Shown here: positions 27,401 to 33,582 of the stretch, piece by piece
How positions within the stretch are numbered: the stretch's first letter is position 1
Layout of the letters: every line of letters begins with the position of its first letter
Assembly: GCA_029706075.1 (NCBI GenBank)
Contig: JAINUG010000020.1
Coordinates: forward strand, 2,371,625-2,435,624
Source of the DNA: Aldrovandia affinis
Taxonomy: Eukaryota > Chordata > Actinopteri > Notacanthiformes > Halosauridae
Direction of reading: 5' to 3'
Length of the DNA: 64,000 nt
The notes under the pieces: model-generated
Seen by the model: the letters and a program-made list of their open reading frames with translations, nothing else
The model's database searches: none
Told to the model about the DNA's origin: nothing
Made by a program: the position numbers and the translations under genes

Positions 27401-30400
27401 GCTCATTTGTCCAAACCAGCTCATCCTCTTTCACAATATTCTGTGCTTGGTATCTGGGGTTTATCTTACAGTTTTTCTGGATTGCCTGGTCCTGTTGAAA
27501 GTGCTCTTGCCTTTCTTTTTAAAATGTATTAAACTTTTTTTTTTACTGGATATTACTTCATAAAAAGATAACAATTGATATATATTTTTATGCCGGACGA
27601 CGTTCATTGCCCTTCGCAAGCCATGTCGCTTGCTCCTCATTAGACGTGACAAAACTGCCAATTCGCTATGGCAAAGGCATTAAAGGGAAAAAAGCTGATG
27701 ATCTCATTGGACATATGGAGCCAAACCCTCACCACAACCACAGGTAATGTATCCTTCTTAAACCAATCTCTTCTACAACTGCGCCGCAGGTGCGCTGCCA
27801 TCTCTTGTCACAAAACTACTGCAATGGACAAGGACACGCCTTAATGGGTCTCCATCCTGGATTAGCGCTACTGTCTGCGCTTTGGCAACAAAACTACAGC
27901 CCTTCCAGTGATGGGTTCATCCACTATTGCAAAAATATGACATAAACCTCTGGAAAGTCTGAATTTTAAAAGAAGTCAATAATCAATCAATCACAAATAA
28001 ACAAAGGGGAAGAAAACACCACCAAGAAGCGTCCAAACACAATCTTCTTCTGCAACTGATGTTTGTATTTTGCTCTGTCATGCCACAACACATGCAAAGT
28101 AGAAAAGGCTAGGTCATATGTTGAACTTTTAGCTGAAAGGTATGTCAACCCTGTCTCAACATGAACAAGTCAAATATGTCGCTGACCCATCCACTGGTGC
28201 TTTTACATTCTGGAGTATCTAGTTACTGTTGATTAGCAGGACGTGGTTTTGTGTTATTAATTACAAAAGTTGATTTGTGACATTTGTGGTATATTTTACA
28301 GATCTCTTTGTTTAAATAAGGGGCATTGTTCACTAAACCCAACCCAGGAGTACTCACAGTGGAATCACAATGGCATAGCTTTAATGGTATAGCTTATTAT
28401 CTGTTCAATACATTACATCTCCATGTGTAGCTTTGTACACTTAAGACCCTTCTGCGACACATTCCTCAAAAATACTGTTTCGTTTACAACTACATTTACA
28501 TTCTGTTTACAACTACATTTACATTACAGTTTTACATTCGCATAAATACAAATGTAAAACGAGACCACACCTATGCATTTAAATAAACTAAAGTGTGTGC
28601 CGGTGTGGCAGTATCATTTTGGTGTTTCAACCTTTTTGACCACTACCTGCTCTCTCCACCTCCCACCTACATTGGAAAGGAGCATAACTCCAAATTATGT
28701 GATTTTGTAGCGAGCTGTGGTATTTAAAAACAATACGGCATGAATATGAAATATGTGTTTATCAGGAAGCTGAAGGTCTCCCCATAAAAGCATGTGTAGC
28801 ACTGGTGTAAATGAATTAGTACTGGTATGTTCCAGATAAAACAGGGAATCAAGATGTTCCTGCTTTTGCTACTGAAGTACTTATTAAACTGTTTTATACA
28901 TGAAATATTGTAAGTAATATAAATAAAAATATAAACTGCACAAAGAAATTAAAGGTCATATTTAAATGATGTGCACATATTCAACTGTGTCACAGTTTTT
29001 AAATAATACAGCTCATTTGTCCAAACCAGCTCATCCTCTTTCACAATATTCTATGCTTGGTATCTGGGGTTTATCCTACAATTTATGGATTGCCTGGTCC
29101 TGTTGAAAGTGCTCTTGCCTTTCTTTTTAAAATGTATTTTTTTTACAATTTTACTTAACAAAGCTCTTGCCTTTCTTATCACTTCATCCAACTCTCTCTA
29201 TTTTAGGAGCCAAAATGGGCATTTAAGACACAAGAGAACTAATGGGTGGAATGTTATATGGATGGTCTGGATTCTGTTAAATTGGGTCTGTATGTGTTGC
29301 CTCAAGGTATTTCAGCATTCAGATTTCACTGAACCATGGCATTTTTCTCTCATACAAACTATAGAACCTATAGAACAAACTTGAACCCGTCCTGATTAAT
29401 GTTGACTTTTGCAGATTCCTTCTTATAAAATTTGCATACTATTTTTTGCTCCACACACCTTTGCAGCCTTTGTCTTGTCGCAGGAGATTTAGTGCGTGTA
29501 TCTTATTATTGGTGATTTTTTATCCAATTGCAAGGTTTGTGTCTGTGTGATTTCTTGTTAAACATCATAATACCTAAGAGTTACCTAATAACTGGTATAA
29601 CAGGTACCTTTTCTCCATTCAAAATAACAACAGTATCATCAATTGGCAGGAACCAGTTTATGTTGATTAGAGAACACGTCATTGTGATAGTGTATTTCTG
29701 GGGCTGTGTGGTGTGCATGTGAGTCATGGGATAGAGTTGGGAGTTTGGAGGGAGAGAAAGAAATATCCCAGAAATCACCTACCCCATTTCCTCATGTTAG
29801 AATAACTGATTCTGCAAAGGTCTTGAATTATTAATACGGCTGGCGCACTTTCAAATGGCCGTGTGTGGTGTTTTGTGACAACAACATGCTGCATGGTAAG
29901 CTTTGAATGTACAGAATCCTGATGTGCATTTCCTTTCTCTCTCTCTGTAGAACATTTATCACACTATGGATATACTGTATCTGACATTTTACTCAATCGC
30001 TCAGCAATAAAGCAGCATTACTGAATGAGGTAACAACCTCCACTGTGGGGTACCCTGGCTTGAACACAATGTTTCATAATGGAGAGCAGCTGCTCTGCAG
30101 ACAGCCCGTGTTCCTGTGAGAATGTAACTGTGACCCAGGAAGGACAGACGGAGCCCAATTGGTAACCCAACTTTGTGATTAAGGAGTTACTGTAAATGTA
30201 GGTCATAGCTCATACTGACACTTAATTGTGCTGAGTGAAAAACAAGTTGTTGAGTTCCAGATCTCACCTTTATCTAGGCATATCGTTTCAGTGGCAAAGG
30301 CCCTAAACTTTAAACAATGTGCACTCAATGCAGCATCATTTCTGATGGGAGCAATATTCTATCAATACATAGCAAGACACTTTAGAACAGCAAGATGGGA

Positions 30401-31334
30401 CCTTTTCGAAACCATCCAAGAGCTTGTAATTTTGAGGAAGTTCAGTGTATGGCTGCATTTGTCAAGTAAATGTAGAAACCAACTGGACCAGACACCAGCA
30501 CATAAAGTGTGTTCACACCTGACCTGGGACACTTGAGAAAGGATTCCATAAATGGTGAGGCATAGTGGTTGGACATTGCTAATGCACCGATTACATTCTC
30601 TTCATCTGGATTACTTTGACGAAATTTCCAATTAGTCGCCCTGGAAAAGACAGTCTGAACCAGTCTGACGGACTAAATAAAGTATTTAAAATATAGGCCC
30701 TACATCATGTGTATTTCACAGTAGAGCTTTAAAGACATGCTGACTGCTTTCCCTCCATACATTTCTGATTAAGATCACAAAATACCAACAAGAATGCCAG
30801 AAGAGACACTCCACTGTGAAAGTATTTTGCATTGCAATCCCCAATGTCTTGCATTGCATGAATGGAAAAAAATAGGTCTAATTAGCTTCCACTGCTGCAG
30901 TGGTTAACAGTGTTAAGTATTTCCAAATCCATCACACCTACACAATCCTGAAACCGAATCTAGTGACTTGGCAGCAGACTATTGATATAAAATAATACAT
31001 TGATCCTCTGGCTACAGTGTTAAGCCTGCAAGACTATTATAACTTAGTACTTAGTTACAGTAGCTCTTTATCCAGTAGTGTTGGCACTCCTCTGTTCACA
31101 TGGTACATTAAAGTGAATGATCTCAGTCAGCCACAGCAAGTCATATTTATGAACAGAAGAGATTCATTTTCTCTGGTATGCCTGGGTGACTTGATTTCCC
31201 AGTACTTTAATATATGTGGAAGAAGCAAATCATAAGGACTGTTATTATTTTGATTAACCATTTAAGCCAAAGCACAAAAGACCATGTGAGGGAACTTCTA
31301 AAAAGGCCTACCTGTTGCACTGTTCCAGCGGCAT
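3489..31334 (-). CDS. slc16a4: Monocarboxylate transporter 5 (slc16a4), nine coding exons
   Basis: Coding exons, 5' to 3' on the minus strand: 31334-31312, 26178-26079, 24831-24699, 24534-24391, 24064-23903, 23274-22639, 12090-11879, 5263-5170, 3682-3489. All junctions are GT-AG and phases match, giving 1698 nt or 565 residues. The MCT signature DGGWGW is at about residues 28-33, before membrane segment 1. The second family motif ([18 protein letters not shown]) is at about 151-168. A hydrophilic loop of roughly 135 residues separates helices 6 and 7. The C-terminal half ([32 protein letters not shown]) resembles mammalian MCT5 more closely than the other MCTs I recall. The product should be a 12-helix major-facilitator plasma-membrane protein; the MCT5 substrate is not well defined. 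Human MCT5 is about 487 residues, and most of the difference lies in the loop and N-terminus. Confidence 0.9.
5462..6130 (-). mobile_element. Decayed hAT-like DNA transposon in slc16a4 intron 8
   Basis: A 104-codon minus frame (5773-5462) reads like an internal part of an uncharacterised transposase-type protein seen in many fish genomes ([20 protein letters not shown], then FVKQEVL). Upstream, to about 5900, other frames carry continuing coding-like sequence. The 5900-6130 end has the repeated atcagatt/atccgat pattern and a ggctatgttyacac-type terminus common in fish hAT elements. The opposite end was not found. Family assignment is inference. Confidence 0.4.
6471..6572. repeat. Hairpin-forming inverted repeat
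   Basis: Arms of roughly 35 bases (agatccttcagtctgtgctt and its complement near 6545-6572) flank a loop of about 30 bases. The arms differ by a few bases and a small insertion. Size and structure suit a small MITE or a palindromic remnant; no target duplication was identified. Confidence 0.5.
7022..7190 (+). repeat. GC-rich repeat shared with 22316-22490
   Basis: A GC-rich block around gatccgcctcc, with later matches (agctcgtgcc, ccctctggg, gatcaggg), recurs diverged at 22316-22490 in the same orientation. No open frame or known family was recognised. Confidence 0.4.
7205..7412 (-). mobile_element. Fragment of a Tc1-type transposon end
   Basis: The stretch ending ggcaaccaggcctgcc resembles 54061-54105 and the complement of the leader around 19842, all from one Tc1-type family. 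No transposase frame remains. Confidence 0.35.
8040..8275 (+). pseudogene. hAT transposase C-terminal remnant
   Basis: One plus frame reads [12 protein letters not shown], then [18 protein letters not shown]. This resembles the stretch just before the dimerisation motif of ZMYM1-like hAT transposases (typically FPNVEIALRIFL). The similarity breaks off after about 8275, and stops occur upstream. It is a dead fragment of the host element's own transposase. Confidence 0.5.
8751..9127 (-). mobile_element. tRNA-derived SINE with (TGGA)n tail
   Basis: Read on the minus strand it begins ggcggcacggtggtgcagtg, with tRNA-like A and B boxes (B box ggttcgaatcc). It runs through a conserved body and ends in a TGGA tail, seen on plus as (ccat)n. 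It has a perfect 14-bp target duplication, ctgaatatagttca, at 8737-8750 and 9128-9141. A truncated relative lies at 50462-50582. Confidence 0.9.
9530..10060 (+). mobile_element. LINE 3' fragment
   Basis: A plus frame reads [15 protein letters not shown], then [14 protein letters not shown]. This is the usual C-terminal stretch of L2/Rex/CR1-group reverse-transcriptase proteins. It ends in a stop near 9707 and is followed by untranslated-type sequence. The 5' part is missing. Confidence 0.5.
10560..11660 (+). mobile_element. L2-type LINE 3' end, split by a MITE
   Basis: The frame from about 10598 ([38 protein letters not shown]) is the C-terminal end of a fish L2/CR1-group reverse transcriptase. 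It is cut at 10964 and resumes after 11282 with [10 protein letters not shown]-like sequence, ending near 11393. The 3' tail holds the conserved gtcgctctggataagagcg segment. Related tails occur at 12165-12525 (minus), 16530-16590 and 24990-25235. Confidence 0.8.
10965..11282. mobile_element. hAT-like MITE inside the LINE
   Basis: The ends are inverted repeats with 12 of 13 bases matching (agacctgccaacc and ggttggtaggtct). The flanks cctggtgc and gctggtgc are an 8-bp duplication with one mismatch. A second hAT-like terminus (cagtggcgtagcgtggg) starts inside near 11038, so the insert may itself be composite. Confidence 0.65.
12165..12525 (-). mobile_element. L2-type LINE 3' tail
   Basis: This is the complement of the LINE tail seen at 11285-11660, including the conserved gcagacgctcttatccagag segment and the last coding codons near 12420-12520. 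It is 5'-truncated, as is usual for LINE copies. Confidence 0.65.
12555..12630 (-). repeat. Third copy of the exon-like repeat core
   Basis: On the minus strand it reads ttgctcttcattagac, then ccagttcgctatggcaaagg, matching the cores near 27000-27060 and 27625-27690. It shows that those segments belong to a dispersed repeat. Confidence 0.5.
12822..14492 (-). mobile_element. Tc1/mariner-type transposon, structurally complete
   Basis: It is flanked by TA (12820-12821 and 14493-14494). The terminal inverted repeats are unusually long and nearly identical (12822-13045 and 14272-14492, starting cagtcccggccaaaag). Each has a subterminal copy of the gacaaaagtcttgtcgc motif, an IR/DR arrangement. 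The transposase is on the minus strand but is frameshifted. The close match of the long repeats suggests recent activity or trans-mobilisation. Confidence 0.9.
13141..14149 (-). pseudogene. Tc1/mariner transposase, one frame break
   Basis: The first part (from 14149, or Met at about 14125) carries the paired-type helix-turn-helix DNA-binding region, with [15 protein letters not shown] and a GRPHKTT hook-like segment. Near 13865 the frame shifts, probably with loss of a few codons. The catalytic part then continues to 13141. Candidate catalytic residues are Asp in FSDES, Asp in FQLDGAPCH and Glu in NIIEHIW. There are 35 residues between the second Asp and the Glu, so DD35E rather than the usual Tc1 DD34E. 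As it stands it cannot make full-length transposase. Confidence 0.85.
15262..16135. repeat. Imperfect inverted repeat, old element
   Basis: The left arm 15262-15400 (aaaggacatcacacttcaaa through gccacatggctgccac) pairs with the complement of 15975-16135 (ttaaatgtgatgtccttttg, catggcatggcggccatg). The arms carry indels. The 600-bp spacer holds no recognisable frame. It is probably an old non-autonomous DNA element. Confidence 0.45.
16381..16592 (+). mobile_element. tRNA-derived SINE with LINE-like tail
   Basis: The head gctggcagtgtagtgtaatg is followed by a B-box-like ggttcaattccc. The 3' part carries the gtcgctctggataagag tail shared with L2-type LINEs. The flanks tgaattac and tgaattat look like a short target duplication. 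Confidence 0.75.
17560..18016. repeat. Long near-perfect fold-back repeat
   Basis: Arms of about 132 bp (17560-17692 and 17885-18016) are almost exact inverted copies, differing by about one base in the outer half (ccaccggcacaatgactg against ccaccggcgcaatgactg). The spacer is about 190 bp and AT-rich with no open frame. An alternating TA run follows directly at 18017-18044. No target duplication was identified. A transcript through it would form a long hairpin. It lies in slc16a4 intron 6. Confidence 0.85.
18045..19700. other. Intronic stretch without recognised features
   Basis: This is slc16a4 intron 6 sequence. Short frames on both strands show no domain. A G-rich run lies near 19160. Nothing else could be supported. 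Confidence 0.5.
19708..20570 (+). mobile_element. Tc1-type transposon fragments
   Basis: The left end caggtaactgccaaaataaa is followed by a leader and an N-terminal transposase piece (19883-20041), [17 protein letters not shown] then [12 protein letters not shown]. This is a Tc1 helix-turn-helix start that stops early. Decayed transposase sequence follows to about 20320. At 20459 a second terminus (caggtaactgctcaaaat) in the same orientation begins another fragment, which ends near 20570. Neither is intact. Confidence 0.6.
20716..20880 (+). repeat. AT-rich minisatellite, unit about 30 bp
   Basis: About five diverged tandem units follow the pattern tttgaattcaa...ttaatttattaac. The A/T-rich unit contains an EcoRI-like gaattc in most copies. 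Confidence 0.7.
21302..21999. mobile_element. Non-autonomous hAT element
   Basis: It starts TAGTGGTGGGACTCGATTAA and ends AAAGTCCCAGCCCTA, a known type of fish hAT terminus rich in attaattaatcg. It has a perfect 8-bp target duplication, gtttattt, at 21294-21301 and 22000-22007. The interior has no transposase frame. Confidence 0.85.
22316..22490 (+). repeat. GC-rich repeat, second copy of 7022-7190
   Basis: It carries gatgatccgcctcctccgag, agcttgtgcc, ccccctgggac and a repeated cgaccaggg. Orientation and order match 7022-7190 at moderate identity. It is distinctly GC-rich against its surroundings. Confidence 0.4.
24990..25235 (+). mobile_element. L2-type LINE 3' tail fragment
   Basis: It matches the 11385-11650 tail, including ttcccagtgttacaa and gctctggataagagcgtctg, and keeps only the noncoding 3' end. 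Confidence 0.65.
25250..25650. repeat. Palindromic tcatgac/gtcataa repeat element
   Basis: Many diverged direct and inverted copies of tcatgac and cttatgac surround an alternating TA run (25471-25505). The right end, ctctaataaagtattacc, resembles the terminus of common fish DNA elements that read ggtaacactttatt. No coding sequence was seen. Confidence 0.45.
26930..27560 (+). repeat. Dispersed repeat with exon-like core, copy 1
   Basis: It contains ccagttcgct followed by ATGGCAAAGGC, an open 25-codon stretch ([16 protein letters not shown]...) and a GTAATT donor-like end near 27115. The following 400 bp are also shared. Copy 2 lies at 27555-29135 and a third core on the opposite strand at 12555-12630. 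The exon-like look is probably chance inside a repeat, because the region lies in slc16a4 intron 1 on the opposite strand. Confidence 0.6.
27555..29135 (+). repeat. Dispersed repeat copy 2, interrupted
   Basis: The first part (27555-27781) repeats copy 1 including the ATGGCAAAGGC core. The second part (28765-29135, from ctgaaggtctccccataaaa) repeats the rest with few differences. Between them lie about 980 bp (27782-28764) absent from copy 1. Either copy 2 received an insertion or copy 1 lost this segment. The extra segment shows no frame or terminal repeat that I recognise. Confidence 0.65.
29140..31300. other. slc16a4 intron 1, no recognised features
   Basis: Short frames on both strands, up to about 100 codons (for example 30228-30536 plus), have no recognisable domain and no splice context. 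Nothing could be supported here. Confidence 0.45.
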
Positions 31335-31461
31335 GGTGCGATCTGAAGGGGAGACTTTTGTGGAACGCAACCAACGCAGAGGTTTTATTCCCCTGGCCTC
31401 ATCTTCAACGTACATGAAGCTAAAGAACGTCTCTATGGAAACCCCTTGGTTATCCTGGCAC
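31312..31461 (-). other. slc16a4: slc16a4 start exon, two in-frame start candidates
   Basis: The exon is preceded on the minus strand by a pyrimidine-rich acceptor (ttctttctttgtgcag) and ends at a GTAGGC donor. The ATG at 31334 gives seven full codons plus two bases, which join exon 2 (first base 26178) in frame. Exon 2 has no ATG before DGGWGW, so the start must lie upstream of it. A second in-frame ATG about 78 bases further upstream (reading MYVEDEARG) would lengthen the N-terminus. I chose the downstream ATG because known family N-termini are short. Confidence 0.6.
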
Positions 31462-32951
31462 CTGCACAAAGAAAGAATAGCAAGTGTTTGAGTCCTACAA
31501 ACCACGAGAGAAGGGGAGGAGACCTTCACCTGATCAATCAGCAATGTCATGGTATGCACAACAAACCTTTCACAACAAACTGAGTTATTTTAACCATGAC
31601 ATTCTAGGTATTTCTGGCTTAAATGTCATTTTGGCAGAATTTGTCTCTGTAACCACTGAGAAAGATACTGCATACATTCTCATAACCAGTTTTCAGTTAT
31701 AAAGATGTACTGATGCCCATGGATATTGTTCAATGACTACCCCACATCTCTCAAGTCAAAGCCACAAAACTGTAGAATAAGAAAAGTCCAGAAGGGAAGC
31801 AGTGTCTTCCTGCTGTAATTCCAATTGACCTCTTAATTACTTCAAGGTGTCAAGCAGGTTACACATGTCAATGAAGACAAAAGATTGTCTTTCAACACGT
31901 GACCAGCTTGTGTTTCTTATACAGACTGCTCGAAATAACTAAATATCATATAACCCATAACAACCATTGCCAAAATAACATGGCACTTCTTGAAGTTGTG
32001 TGCTCTGTTACAGTGACAATTAGGTACACTATTTCTATGAAAATTGCATTGCAATGTATGATTCTGTAGTATCTGAAAACAGAGGGGGTTTAGTCTGGGT
32101 ATTTCAATGACCTGTAGTAAAATGAAAATGTGTATTCAAATGTGTTTTGATCAAGCCACTACAGCTAAACAAATATTAGTAAATACATACATATTTCTTA
32201 ATATCACAAGAACCTAAAAAATGAATCTTATACATTCTATTTTTTTTTTCTTTCTTTTTTTAACTTTATTTACTCTAAAAAGAACGTGTGAATCATCTCA
32301 TAACAGTCATTGTAAAAGTAATTGAGGTTTGCATAAAAGCATAGTTCTGGCTTTTCAACATTACTTTAAAATGATACAATCATGCACACATGCGAACACC
32401 AACATTTTATTAGATTTTGTATATTGTAATATTTGATATTACACTCTATAATAACTCCAAACTAACTTTGGGGGAAAAATATAACTTGTTAAACAAAATC
32501 TTGTATTAGTATCTTGTATAATTGTATTAATATAAAATAATATAATTCCCCAAAAAACGGCCATCACTTTACTTTTAAGTAGCCTACAGAGGTCTGGTCC
32601 TAAAGGTCCAAATAGTTTATAAGCCCCATGTACTTATTCCATAATAACACCAACACATAATTCAATTAAAACCTTGTCTCGTCACTTAAAATAATTAGTA
32701 TCAAATAATACATTTACTGGGTTGGGGTAGGGCTCTTTGGCTAGTCTTTATACTTACCATATATCACAGTATACCTACCATATATCTCACAATTTCAGCA
32801 GGAACCAGCAGTGTATGTCAACCAACAACCCACGCGTTAAACTCCACATTAAATATGTATATATTTTTAAAATCGTACCAAAAGTTCGTTGTACCAAGTT
32901 ATAGCTAATAAGGAGAGTTCACAAACCAATTTTAATGTTGGCGATGCTCAC

Positions 32952-33060
32952 GCGGTGCAGTTTCCAGACTGAAGCGGCGCCGAAGAGGAGACGTGGAATA
33001 AGTAACCTGAACGACATCAAGAAAACTGCATTTTTCCTCTGGTGATAAGTTTATATAGGC
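32952..33060 (-). promoter_or_regulatory. Possible 5' noncoding exon and promoter of slc16a4
   Basis: This is a small CpG-containing patch in AT-rich DNA about 1.5 kb upstream of the start exon. On the minus strand it ends in a good donor (ccgc, then gtgagc, at 32951). The start exon begins with an acceptor, so a noncoding first exon must exist somewhere upstream. This is the best candidate I see; there is no TATA box or transcript evidence. Confidence 0.25.
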
Positions 33061-33582
33061 GACATTGCGACTTATACTGGCACACGTCATGAAAACGTGT
33101 ATCAAGGTCTTCCTACGAGTTTGCAAAATCAGTTGTGTCAAGCTGAAACCGATGCGTGTTTAAGCACATGCCATGTGTGAATTTCGAGATCCCTTAAGCA
33201 ATGTAGGCTAATTAACCTACTAAAGAATACTAACACGAAAATAAATAGCAGCACCTAATGACCAACTGACACCATGTATCGGCATTTAAATCGAATAATA
33301 TTTTTGAGCACTAGCCTACAACTACTACTACTACCACCTAATAGCAATAATATATCGAATAAAATAAATAACGATTATAATAATAATAACAACAATGAAT
33401 AATTACGACAGGAAATTATTAATTGTACATTTTTTAAAAGATTTACCGAACTTAATAATATGAAGGAAAAAAAACGTCCATAAAAGTGTCCTAGTTCGTA
33501 AACAACCTTTGGAGCACAGTAGCCTACCTAGCCAACGTCTCTAGAACGTTGCTAACATTTGAATTAAATACTACGACGTTAC

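Noticed and set aside
30228-30536. 102-codon plus frame in slc16a4 intron 1
   Set aside because: No recognisable family, no promoter or splice signals; not supported as a gene.
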